A stretch of 64,000 nt of DNA, from the NCBI RefSeq assembly GCF_037126465.1, contig NC_088209.1:22759146-22823145 (forward strand), in the 5' to 3' direction. The notes under the pieces were generated by a model. The model made no database searches. It saw nothing but the letters and a program-made list of their open reading frames with translations, and was not told the origin of the DNA. Position numbers and translations under genes: made by a program. The stretch's first letter is position 1. Each line of letters starts with the position of its first letter. This stretch comes from Ornithodoros turicata. Taxonomy: Eukaryota > Arthropoda > Arachnida > Ixodida > Argasidae. Positions 12,002-21,279 of this stretch are shown here, piece by piece.

Positions 12002-12305
12002 CCCGTGTAATCACACGAGCGACATTCCACAGAATACTCCAGCTGAAGACGTGCAAAATGACACGCCTTTCCGTGCTTTTCTAACCGCGGGGAACATCCT
12101 GCGGCTCAAACACAAGATATTCCGTAGCAGACGACAGAGCCGGTGGTGTCGTCTGCTATTTGCGCAGTACGCTTCTTCCGATATTCCGGTGTCGTGCGAA
12201 TGTTTAACATATAACGGACGCGGCGGAAATTCTGCCCACTCAGCACTTTTTGCTTTTTCTTCTACTGGAACATTCCGTGGTGGTGTCGCTCGTGTGAATC
12301 CACGG
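12002..12305. repeat. CACACGAG MITE, copy A
   Basis: Terminal inverted repeats (left CCCGTGTAATCACACGAGCG, right the complement of CCGTGGATTCACACGAGCG) with TA on both sides (12000-12001 and 12306-12307). An internal inverted pair GTAGCAGACGAC/GTCGTCTGCTA sits mid-element. Relatives lie at 50753 and 58707, and a fragment at 30721. Relative to those, copy A lacks about 60 bp after AAAATGACA. TA target plus inverted ends point to a Tc1/mariner-mobilised MITE. Confidence 0.8.
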
Positions 12306-13705
12306 TATGAAGAATATGTTGTGTGCAAGATCAACCGAAGACCTTTCTATTTTTACTTCAGTGGCAGCCTCGCTCGGCCCGTGCGAATTGTGCTTTCCAT
12401 CCTCCATACATTTGATGTCACGGGGCACCAGTGTGTACGTCGGGGTGTGTCCGAGAATACCTACGCCAATCACTAGTGCACCTCGTGTGGTGTAAGCCAG
12501 CGTTACTCGGAGCGGTGATCTTGCAACGCCATAAATTAGCAATGAGTCTGACGTCACAAGATTTAGTCTGCAGTGCCACTTTAATGCCCTTTCTCCAGCA
12601 GAAAAAAAAGGGAGAAAAGGAACCACCGTAATTCGAGACGCAAAATTTCCGCATTCTAAGCGATATTTGCCGCGGTGTAATACGCCGCGCGCAGCGTTTT
12701 CTTTTTCCTTCCATTTATGTCATTAGAGACGACACGTGCACTTTCTTCGAGCCCGGAAAGGGAATATGCTAATGCGAATTCCTCTATGCTGACTGCAGCG
12801 TTTAGGGTTCCGCAATCTACTTGGCTCATGTGCATTGCAAATAGCGCGAATCCTCAAATCTGAAAGTACCGCTCCTACTAAGGTCATTATCGCCTCGTCG
12901 CGGTGAACACGGGCGAATTTGCATCGTTTTACTTCTGGAGAGAGCTTGCCTCACACGTTGGGGCATTCACGAAGGGTCCGCGACGAGTCATCCGCTTTAC
13001 CGTTCGGGTAAGGGAGTGTCGCTGAAATGCGTCACCTCTCACTCAAATACGCGTTTTTACGTGGGGACAACAAGAATATAGATAGGTGTTGTTCTGTCCA
13101 TAAAACTTTTATTAAAGAACGATAATGAACGATAGACGTATCGGCCGTTGCGACACAAATAAATCTTATATCCAGCTGTCTATCGGCTAGCTGGATGGGA
13201 TTGGAAAAAAAAAAAACTGGGAGAGATTGACTCGTTACCGAAATAAAGAATCCTGCTATCCCCATGACAAGCCCCTCCAATGTAAAGAAACACTTACCCT
13301 AAGTTATCGGAAAGGTGTCGGCGGCTCGAACCTCGTTCGGTTCAACGCACTAGCCTCTGTCCCGAAATATATTCGCGTGCTAGAACGACATGCTGCGCTT
13401 GCGCCTGTACAATAGCTCGGTTTATCTCATGCTGAACCAACTCGAGAATCAAATACAAACGGTGAATATGCGCTCCCACGAAGACGTTACAACTTATAGT
13501 TGCATCGTATTCACAAATGGCTCTGGACGATAAGAGTATTGTAATAAGCACGAAAAGTAACGAAGCAGCGCCTGCATTACTGGACGGCTATTGCTGGCTG
13601 GTCTGGCTATCGCCAGAGCTGCACGTGCCGTTCTTAGTGGCGTGCGTCGCTGCGATGCGTCAGAAGAAGATACGGCCTTAGTCTTGCTCAGTCCACGAAA
13701 CGGCG
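12306..13705. other. Unassigned sequence
   Basis: No domain-bearing frame or known repeat was recognised. An A-run lies at about 13205. Confidence 0.4.
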
Positions 13706-13970
13706 CTCGCATGGCTTAGTGGTTAACGTGCTGTCCATGTCACGTCGAGACTGGGAGGTACCCGGGTTCCAATCCCGGTGCCGGCTGTACCATCTGGGGC
13801 TGTTCCTGGGGCAGACGCTGTCAGACGTATGTCGGCACAGTTCCCTTAGAAGCCGGCCCAGGACTCACATTCCCCCCAGAGCGTTAGTTGTGACGTTGCC
13901 CACCTCCGTGAGGCCGACAACGGCGTGCTCTTTCACCACCGGTGGTCTACGTTACGTGGGAAGCGTGGAA
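13706..13970 (+). repeat. SINE1, type-B tail (plus strand)
   Basis: Head with A-box-like TGGCTTAGTGGTTAACG and B-box GGGTTCCAATCCC, then the conserved junction GGTGCCGGCTGT, body (ATGTCGGCACAGTTCCC), and the type-B tail GTGACGTTGCCCACCTCCG through GGCCGACAACGGC. tRNA-derived, presumably pol III transcribed and LINE-mobilised. A near full-length copy. Confidence 0.8.
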
Positions 13971-14033
13971 CTAACTTGGTTACTGCTGGGTTTGGGATAT
14001 TGTATTTGCCGCAACAGCAATAAATCTTAAAAA

Positions 14034-14700
14034 AGACTAGCAAATTTATGTAAATCTTTATAGGCGAATCTATTTCTTTCCTTCACAATACAATTATTTT
14101 CTTCTTTTTTTTTTTGCAACAGGCGGCACAACACAAAAGAGGAACTGCGGCGTTCTGCACCCGTGTAGCCGTGTGGGGGACATACTGCTTGGTCGCTTCT
14201 CCTGCGTACGCTGTGGTAGTGCAGTCAAAGCACGCTTCACAGGAGACTGCCACGGACGGGAGGACGAACTCGACGAATCGGGACAACGCTCCGTGACGCC
14301 GCATCGCAAGATGCAGATATGACGGCAGTACTTCGTTGGAGTTCTGTTGAATTTGAGCTTTCTCGCTGAAGAAAGACAGAGCTCTCCGTCGGGGAGTGAA
14401 TCGATCCGAAAAGATAAACGGAACTCTCCGCCATTACACTCCCTATATGTAGATTGCGTTCTGCATTAAAAAGAAAACACTCTACACGTTGCACGCTACG
14501 AGCATTTTACGAGAGATCAGGGCCACGACATTTAGCTTGGCCATATTCCGTTATCACGCGATAAATGTATTACTTCCCCCTGGTTCGGCACGAGCTTCCA
14601 CGCGAAGACCAGTCGTAGCGTTAGTTTACAAGCGTCGTAGCGTCTAACAAAACGACCTTTTATGTGCCGACGAGTGACGCTTGGAGTGCGGAAACCTAAA
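14034..14700. other. Unassigned sequence
   Basis: No gene or repeat recognised other than a T-run at about 14105. Confidence 0.4.
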
Positions 14701-14853
14701 AGAGAGAGAGAGAGAGAGAGAGATTGATTGATTGATTGATTGATTGATTTGTAAACGAAGAAAATTGAGATGTTAGTCTCGAGCCACTCGGGACTGCCTA
14801 CTCCAGGACGCGTTATTCAGGCGATTGGCATACTATTGCGTGTGCATTATTAC

Positions 14854-14926
<73 letters not shown>
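14701..14926. repeat. Microsatellite cluster (GA)n, (GATT)n, (ATT)n
   Basis: (GA)n at about 14701-14723 is followed directly by (GATT)n at 14724-14750. A longer (ATT)n tract covers about 14848-14926, some 25 units. The (ATT)n tract abuts the 3' end of the minus-strand SINE1 copy next to it, so it may be an expanded SINE tail. Long asparagine or tyrosine runs in translation come from this tract. Confidence 0.9.
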
Positions 14927-15190
14927 TTGATTCCGTGTTAGAGCCGCGAAGCAACTGTGGCTATGAGCGGCGTACAGACGTGGACAGATGGAGAGAGGAC
15001 AGCAGGAAGGAGTGGGGGTGACAGGGGGGTTAGTGTACGTCCTGGGCCGACTTCGGGGGGAGCTGTGCCGACATTCGTGTGGAAAGTCTTCGGAAAACCC
15101 AGGGAAAACCTCAGGCAGCACAGCCGGTGACAGGGTTCGAACCCGTGTCACCTCCCAGGCTTCAGCACCACCTTGGCTACCACAAACGAC
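14927..15190 (-). repeat. SINE1, type-A tail (minus strand)
   Basis: Minus-strand copy: B-box GGGTTCGAACCC, GGCTGTGCTG, body, then the type-A tail (CTGTCCTCTCTCCATCTGTC, GCTCATAGCC, GCTTCGCGGCTC) ending in the expanded AT-rich tract. The A-box end is divergent. Confidence 0.8.
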
Positions 15191-15654
15191 GTAACCCATT
15201 GTTTTGAGTAAGACAGCACAGAATGATTATATAAAGAATAAAGATCCCATTGTTTTGTTACAGTGTGTGTGAGTGACTGAGTGTCTTTGTCGCTCATTGT
15301 CCTTATTGTAGTTAAGCATTTTTATTTTTTTAAGTCATCTGGAGTAGCCGGCTCTCGTAATGAGTGTCTATTTCTCCATTTTGTTTTTTCTTATCAACTC
15401 AACTCAACTCTCAAGATCCCATTACTGTTATCCTGACACACGAACTCTGCTAGCAAGACCTCGCCACTAGGCACTACTTGTGTGTAGAACATGCACGTGT
15501 TCACCAGTGGGTAACATTGTTTCGAAGACCGAATTGAAAGCAAAGATTGAGACCTTGAGCTGTTACGAAATATATTTGCAATGCAGAACTGCTAAAAAAT
15601 TGTTGTTGCTTAAACACGCCGTCTTACACGAGTGACCTTAAATAAGGTGTACCG

Positions 15655-15760
15655 TGTGCCGAGATCGGTAAATGCTGAGCACGGTAAAGAACCCTCAGGT
15701 GGGCGAAATTAATCCGCAGACCGGCCGGCCATGCAGTGTCGCGTCGCTCATGATCCTATG
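15655..15760 (-). repeat. SINE body fragment (third type)
   Basis: The stretch GAACCCTCAGGTGGGCGAAA with flanking GAGCACGGTAAA resembles the conserved central body (AAAGAACCCCAGGTGG) that recurs in SINEs of several invertebrates. No head or tail could be delimited and the strand is uncertain. Confidence 0.45.
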
Positions 15761-16356
15761 ATTGTCTCATGACCTGAAGCAACGGGCTACCATCACACCA
15801 AAAGATTCTCGGGGTATATAATTGCATAACGTGAGTATACTGCGACGGAGGAAAATGGCAAGTAGTACTGAACTAATAACGTATGCGTATAGGACAGAAA
15901 CCTGAACGCTTAATTTAAGAAAAAATTCTGTTTGCGCGAACATTCAGACACAAAGGCAGATAATATGAAGACTGGACAGCTTGATAGATGACGATGACAG
16001 GACCTGCGGCACTCCCTGGGAGAAAAATTGGTCCCGTTTAGGAGAAAACCGTGCTGACGTATTATTTCTGTACGTTCAGCGTTCTTCCCCGCTCTACCAA
16101 TATTTGGCGGCGCAATTTATTCAACCCTTTGGAAATTTACGATTCGAACATAAACCTGTCCCAGATTACGTCGTCGATCACGCTGTCTCTGACAGAGATG
16201 TCAGTTCCCGCTGTCTTTTGCTATTTTGTGTTGGGGGCGGTCCATCGAGTGGGAAAAATTATCGACGATGGCAGAAGGTTGGAACGCGATGAAAAGTTAT
16301 GTTCTTCTTTAAAACGCCGATGACAATGACCATTGCAAGTCCGCGTGTCATAACTC
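15761..16356. other. Unassigned sequence
   Basis: Two overlapping plus-strand frames of about 100 codons at 15981-16323 have no recognisable domain. The stretch ends at the TTAA that flanks the large fold-back element. Confidence 0.35.
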
Positions 16357-16579
16357 TTAAAGGGGCACTAAAATGCTAGCACAAGTTCACTTCAAACTAC
16401 GTTACACGCTATGTTAACTTCGAACTTGTTGTCGTAATTCAAAAATTTGATTCCGTTATGAAGCTACAATCAGAATTATACCGCACTCTTTCTTGCCTCG
16501 GCACTAAGCAGTGAACGTCACTTCAGCTCGTGCATCGATGCTTTTAGCCTCTGCTTCGCGTGTACGCGCGTGCCACGCT

Positions 16580-16996
16580 CCCGACCTACTAGATTATAAA
16601 GACCATGTCATAATCGGCAATCCCTATGAGGATCCCGTCCACACGATCCGCTAGGGGCGCTATTCATCGACCCGCGAGATCTGTATCATGATTGGACAAT
16701 GGAAATTTGAATTTTGAACGCGCAGAGGCGGACGCACGACTACCGTAGCAGACGACAGCAACAGCTTACTATGAAAACGCGTAGAATGATGATGATGATA
16801 ATCGACTTTAGAAAGAACCATCTCCCGTGGGACATCCACCGATCGTACAAAAATACTAACGTAAGCTGAAGTACAAAGTGTTGCAGAAATTGAGTAAGCA
16901 ATTAGCCGGGCCGATGAGTAGCGCCACCGCTAGCTTCTAAATGCGGCGCTGGGAAGGGGTGCCTCTGACATGGTCGTTATAATCTAGTAGGTCGTG
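16580..16996. repeat. CACGACCTACTAG MITE, copy 1 (nested)
   Basis: Inverted ends CCCGACCTACTAGATTAT and the complement of CACGACCTACTAGATTAT, extending to GACCATGTCA. Near-identical 8-bp repeats GCCACGCT (16572-16579) and GCCACGCC (16997-17004) flank it, a likely target duplication. It interrupts the left arm of the larger fold-back, which continues across it. The second copy is at 40735. An 8-bp duplication fits hAT, P or Merlin-type targets; the ends do not match the usual hAT CAG start. Confidence 0.8.
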
Positions 16997-17179
16997 GCCA
17001 CGCCATGAAGCAGTTCCAGCGAAGAACACAGTGCGACTACGAATCGAACTGGTGTCGCTGTCCGAAGGACACGAATATAATATTGTGTCACTAGAACATC
17101 TGTGATTACTGTTGTGGACTACAATCCAATAAATTGGCATTGAAAGATGCAGCGATGCGCGTCATGCGTTATAGCCTCC

Positions 17180-17736
17180 TATATACTACATGCCTGCCCT
17201 ATGAGGCAAAATCGGCCGTTCACGCTACCGTATTTGGGCGCCAGTTTCCTAGGGTCGGAAACACGGACAGTCAGACTAGTGACAACCTTTGCCTACCCCG
17301 TAAGCGTGCGCTGCCGTATAATAATAATAATAGCACCGTGATGTTACACGTGAGGTTTGTCTGCGCAGTACGCTGACGTAGGCTCGGTGCATACGCTGCT
17401 GTACAACGCTTTGCGGAGATAAGCGTCCTGGATGGGTGCACGCTGTGCAAGCCTCCGTCATCGCTGACAAGTCAGTGGTTATCGAAAGACGCCGCGTCAG
17501 TTAGCGTTGATACGCTCTTTTTGGGGTGTCATGTCATGTCATGTCATGTCATGTCTCCGACTGTTAGACGCCGCCGGTTGTAATCTCTACTTTGTTTAGG
17601 AGGACGGCGTCATGACCGATATACTGCTGATATCGCATCGTGGTAACTATCACCAACCTAGGACTACTAGCGCCACTATTGTGGACGTCCGGCTCTTGTG
17701 TGTTTTGAAAGCATTGGGCAGCCACGGTAGTATATA
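17180..17736. repeat. TATATACTAC-ended element (nested)
   Basis: Left end TATATACTACATGCCTGCCC and right end CATTGGGCAGCCACGGTAGT then ATATA are imperfect inverted repeats. The surrounding fold-back arm resumes directly after it (CGGGCCCATTCTACATCC against the opposite arm's CGGGCCCGTTCCAAATC), so this is a separate insertion. It contains a SINE2 tail with (AAT)n at about 17318-17375 and a (GTCAT)n tract at about 17525-17553. Confidence 0.6.
17318..17375 (-). repeat. SINE2 3' end
   Basis: (AAT)n followed by CACCGTGATGTTACACGTGA and GTTTGTCTGCGCAGT. The same series occurs at 57735 and 30585, and marks the 3' end of SINE2 with an (ATT)n tail on the minus strand. Confidence 0.5.
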
Positions 17737-17828
17737 AGAGACCCGTCGGGCCCATTCTACATCCACACGCGCACGACAGGCATGCGCGCGCTTCTCCTGC
17801 TGTCCGATTGGATAGGCGATTTCAGATA

Positions 17829-18323
17829 CAGTGAACCCTCGTTAATATGACCCCCGATAATATGACATACTCACCTTATGACCCTTTTTCTTGGGAACCG
17901 TTCCACCGTCATGTATATCCATCTCGTTAGTATGACAATCCGCTTATCCGACTATGACTGAGATTTTTGTCACAGGTAGGGTCAAACACAGGTATTATCT
18001 TCTCGTTATTATGACCACGCCACATGACCCGCAGAGTAGCCCATACCTCAGGCAGAGGGTGACACGTGTTGAAGTAGGGCACCTCCTGATGTTGTTGACC
18101 TCGGAATTACTCATAACGCTTTTCGGACTGCCAAAGCACTGTAGTGCTTAAAACAGCAGTGACCAGGTCACACTGTGCTGCTGCTGCTGTTGTGCATCGT
18201 AGAATGGCCGGAACGAAGCGGTCTCTGAGGTCAGCGGATTGTGCGTTTCTCGTTAGTATGACAATTCGCTTTATGAACAAAATCTGCCGGAACGGTCGTG
18301 GTCATATTGACGGGGGTTCACTG
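17829..18323. mobile_element. Pogo/Tigger-like MITE (nested)
   Basis: TA flanks (17827-17828, 18324-18325). Ends CAGTGAACCCTCGTTAATAT and the complement of CAGTGAACCCCCGTCAATAT. This CAGT...CCTCGTTAATATGAC style of end is typical of pogo/Tigger elements. Copies of GTTAGTATGACAAT recur inside. A plus-strand ATG at about 18204 begins MAGTKRSL, reminiscent of the start of pogo transposases, but it does not continue as a transposase. A related one-ended copy is at 54802. Confidence 0.75.
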
Positions 18324-19302
18324 TATTGCCCTTGTGCTCCGCACGGGGGCCCTCCGTCGCCCAAGTCACGCGCATCGCGCAATGCGTCGTGGGAAATGGT
18401 TTGCATTTGTGCTTGCCTGCCTGTTGCTCGAAGGAAGGAGAGAAAACCGAAACCGTTTGCGCTCTTCTTCTTCTGTCTGACTCAGAAAAACTAAATCCCA
18501 AGGTGCAGTGGGACATTCGCAACACGGCGCTCTCTGGCGGGCCATCCATGCAATTTCTGAAATCGTCTATTCGTTGCCGCCAAAGACGGCTCTGTGTTCA
18601 TTGAGTTTTTCTTCTAAACGGCAGCGCTGTGTGAACTTGCTCAACTTGCGAACAACTTGCTCTCAAATGAAAGTCAGTGTTTCAATAAGTTTAATGCAAG
18701 CAAAATTAGTTCACACAGCGCTACCGTTTTAGAAGAAAAACGCAATGAAAACAGAGCCGTCTATGGTGGCAACGAACGGGATCCCCCTGAAGCAAAGGTT
18801 GCGGCATCCAATCAGACAGCAGGACAAGCGCGCGGATAGCTATCGTGGCCGTGTAGATTTGGAACGGGCCCGATCGTAGTGTTCCGCATATGCGCGGCAT
18901 GATGGGCACAACTGCATTTCTGAATACCGATTCACTGAATTGAGCCCACAACAGTTCTCCGTGAATGTTCCACTGACAACATTTATCTTCACATCCTTCG
19001 GACAGCGACGCCAGTCCGCATAGCAACGCGAACTATGTTTTTCACAGAGACCGCTTCATGGCGTGGCACGTGCGTGTACGCGCAGCTTGGACTGAAAACA
19101 CCTATGCACAAGCTTAAACGACGTTCACTGCTTAGCGCCGAAGCAAGAAAGAGTCCGGTATAATATCGATTGCAGCTCCTTAACGGAATCAAGGTTTTGT
19201 ATTATGATAACAAGTGCGAAATTAACATAGCGTGTAACGTAATTTGAAGTGAACTTGTTTTTCCATTTTAGTGCCCCTTTAATAACACTTTCAGGGTTGT
19301 GA

Positions 19303-19357
19303 CAGGGTTGTAACCGTAACCGAACCGATATTCGTTACGGTTTCAGTCCCTGCCCTG
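19303..19357. repeat. Tiny CAGGG...CCCTG remnant
   Basis: CAGGGTTGTAACCGTAACCG to CAGTCCCTGCCCTG in 55 bp. It looks like two hAT-type ends joined with nearly everything between them lost. A related GTTACC-rich stretch lies at 23668. No target duplication was found. Confidence 0.35.
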
Positions 19358-19409
19358 CACTTGGGGTACAAGCTAGCTGACGCTTCGAATCCGCCCCCTT
19401 ATTTACTGC

Positions 19410-19550
19410 TCTGGTGGTGGTGGTGATGGTGAAAGGGCTTGCCTTTGTCGGCCTCACGTATGTGGGCAACGTCACGACTGACGCCCTGGGGAAATGTGCG
19501 TCCTGGGCCGACTTCTAAGGGAACTGTGCCGACATATGTCTGAGAGCTCT
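19410..19550 (-). repeat. SINE1 fragment, type-B tail
   Basis: Minus-strand 3' half: body with GTCGGCACAGTTCCC, GGCCCAGGACGCAC, GTCAGTCGTGACGTTGCCC, then (CACCAC)n. The head is absent. Confidence 0.7.
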
Positions 19551-20255
19551 CCTCTCCTCTCTGCTCTGCTCTCCTTTAGAGTAGAAATACAAACGACCTA
19601 TACGTAGTCACGGAGTAGTAGTAGTAGTAGAGAGTAGAAGTAGCTGCGTTTTGGGGCTAGTCACGGAGAATGTGCACGCAACCCACTTCCAGTAGAGCGA
19701 CATCGTCGTTCTCAGATGAATGCTCAATGCAAGAGTGAAGAGCGTACTATTTTCCGACGTGGACGTGGAAAGCTTCGGCTGTCCACCAATTAGAGATGAT
19801 GGATTTTGAAAGCTTTTTTTGCACGCTTTGATTTTGCGAAGTTTAACTTCCACAGGTTATTTTGACCACGTTGGTATTTACGAGATTTATTTTTAAAAGT
19901 CTGTTTTGAAAGTTGGATTTTTAAGAAATTTATGTTCAACGTTTTATTGTTTAATTGTTTATATCAGCGTCACCACGTCGCAACCTAGCATCCGCTCATT
20001 CCCTTTGTCGTTGTCATCAGCATTGCGCACGTCATCACGTTCTAGCTCACCATACACGTTGCCTACTAACGCTACTATACTAACGTGAGCTCAACTGCAG
20101 CAGACACCACCGAAATTGTAATTTATTCCGTGGTACAAGTGCTATAGAATAATCAGATAATGATTGTATGTCAGTAACGTAACCGTTCTTCCTACGGTTG
20201 ACAATTCGAAGAATCCTCTGTGGCTCATCTCATAGAGTCAACAATACAAAAAATA
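19551..20255. other. Unassigned sequence
   Basis: A (TAG)n microsatellite lies at about 19615-19630. Otherwise no recognisable gene or repeat. Confidence 0.4.
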
Positions 20256-20306
20256 ATTTCTTGTATCGCCAACTTGTCCCATCCTATAGTTGGCGATACA
20301 AGAAAT
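20256..20306. repeat. Perfect 19-bp hairpin
   Basis: ATTTCTTGTATCGCCAACT (20256-20274) and its exact complement (20288-20306) enclose a 13-base loop TGTCCCATCCTAT. The loop and right half recur slightly changed at about 20377-20402 (GTCCCATCCTACAGTTGGCA). It may be a hairpin end of a mobile element. No flanking gene explains it. Confidence 0.8.
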
Positions 20307-20736
20307 TCTGGAGCTCTTCGTTTTTAGGGCGAGAGCAGTACTATTTTTGAAATGTGATGTGGGCGAGCTTTCGTTTGTCCCATCCTACAGTTGGCAATAC
20401 GAGGGCCCCTTGATAACGCGGGCCGCCCCCGGGTGGACCGTGTCTTTCAACGCGCGGTCTATGAAAGGGTTGTCGTGTGTCCCCTCACCTGTGTCACGTG
20501 GTTGCCGAAAACAAAACGGACACCTCACACCAAATCTCACCAAAGACTGATTTCGCAGTTCGACCAAGACAACTTGCGCGCATAATTCTTCCTTCCACCT
20601 GATTGGGGGGGGGGGGGGGATTTATGGGCAGAAAGAAAGAAGAAAAAAATACACACGCAGGACGGTTATGTGTTACGCGAAATTCAGCGTCAGCTGTGCG
20701 TGTGGTGAAATGAGGTCGGATGAAAGTGTGACAAAT

Positions 20737-21279
20737 TTATTTAAGCCTAATGAGTATTGATTTGTGGTCGCTGAAATGGTTGGCGAGGTGAGTGGTGTCC
20801 TGAACGAGGGGGCTGTTCTGGAAGACCAAGTCTATGCATGAGCCATGTCTAGTTGTGGGTTGGCGGAATTCGGCGCACAGCGTAAGGTCCAGTTGTTTCG
20901 GACATATATCATTTAGGAAAGTGGCGTTCTTGGCCAGTGAAACGTCCACGTTGAAGTCTCCGACGACGATAAGCTCGTGCGTGAGGTAAGGCGCGAGCAC
21001 ATACACGATAAAGTCGCGGACGCGTTCTGGGGCGGCGCGAGGCGAGAAGTAGCACACGGCCACCACGAGCCCTGTGGGAAGCTGCACGGCACAAATTTCT
21101 CCGACGTCGTCTCCAGGAAGGGTGACTTCAAGTGGTGCAGCAAGTACTCTCGCACGCAGGTAAATGGCAACTCCGGCAACGAAGTCACATGGCAAATGGC
21201 AACTGCATGGAGCTGTACAGAGCGTACACTTAGGGCTGCGAGTGTCAACGAGTAGGGCTTGTCTCGTTGTTCCACGCAC
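20737..21279 (-). CDS. Endonuclease/exonuclease/phosphatase-fold ORF, partial, of mobile-element type
   Basis: An uninterrupted 180-codon minus-strand frame. Seen: GVAIYLRA (about residues 36-43), VCYFSPRAAPE (75-85), the metal/catalytic motif VVGDFNVDV (105-113), GSCIDLVF (146-153), and the closing SDH motif (170-172), in the order of the EEP fold. The N-terminal part with the conserved Glu is not visible, so about a third is missing. The frame is also open upstream of the GTG at 21279. AAATAAAT overlaps the stop. EEP domains of this kind belong to non-LTR retrotransposons and to Helitrons of some animals. No RT or helicase lies beside it, so the source is undecided. The lack of stops suggests a fairly young copy. 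Confidence 0.7.
   Translation of the reverse strand: MRGTTRQALLVDTRSPKCTLCTAPCSCHLPCDFVAGVAIYLRARVLAAPLEVTLPGDDVGEICAVQLPTGLVVAVCYFSPRAAPERVRDFIVYVLAPYLTHELIVVGDFNVDVSLAKNATFLNDICPKQLDLTLCAEFRQPTTRHGSCIDLVFQNSPLVQDTTHLANHFSDHKSILIRLK

Larger units (their letters stand above)
16361..19278. mobile_element. Large TTAA-flanked fold-back element with three nested insertions
   Basis: TTAA flanks both ends (16357-16360 and 19279-19282). The ends are AGGGGCACTAAAATG and its complement. The right arm (about 18700-19278, 580 bp) is mirrored by the left arm, for example TCACTTCAAACTACGTTACA, CTTTCTTGCCTCGG, GTCGCTGTCCGAAGGA and CTGCTGTCCGATTGGAT, once three insertions in the left arm are removed (16580-16996, 17180-17736, 17829-18323). 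The two arms meet around 18650-18700. TTAA targets with A/G-rich termini are known from Kolobok and piggyBac superfamilies; which one applies is not decided. No transposase is visible. Confidence 0.85.

Noticed and set aside
14770..15199. Frames with long Tyr or Asn runs
   Set aside because: They are translations of the (ATT)n microsatellite.
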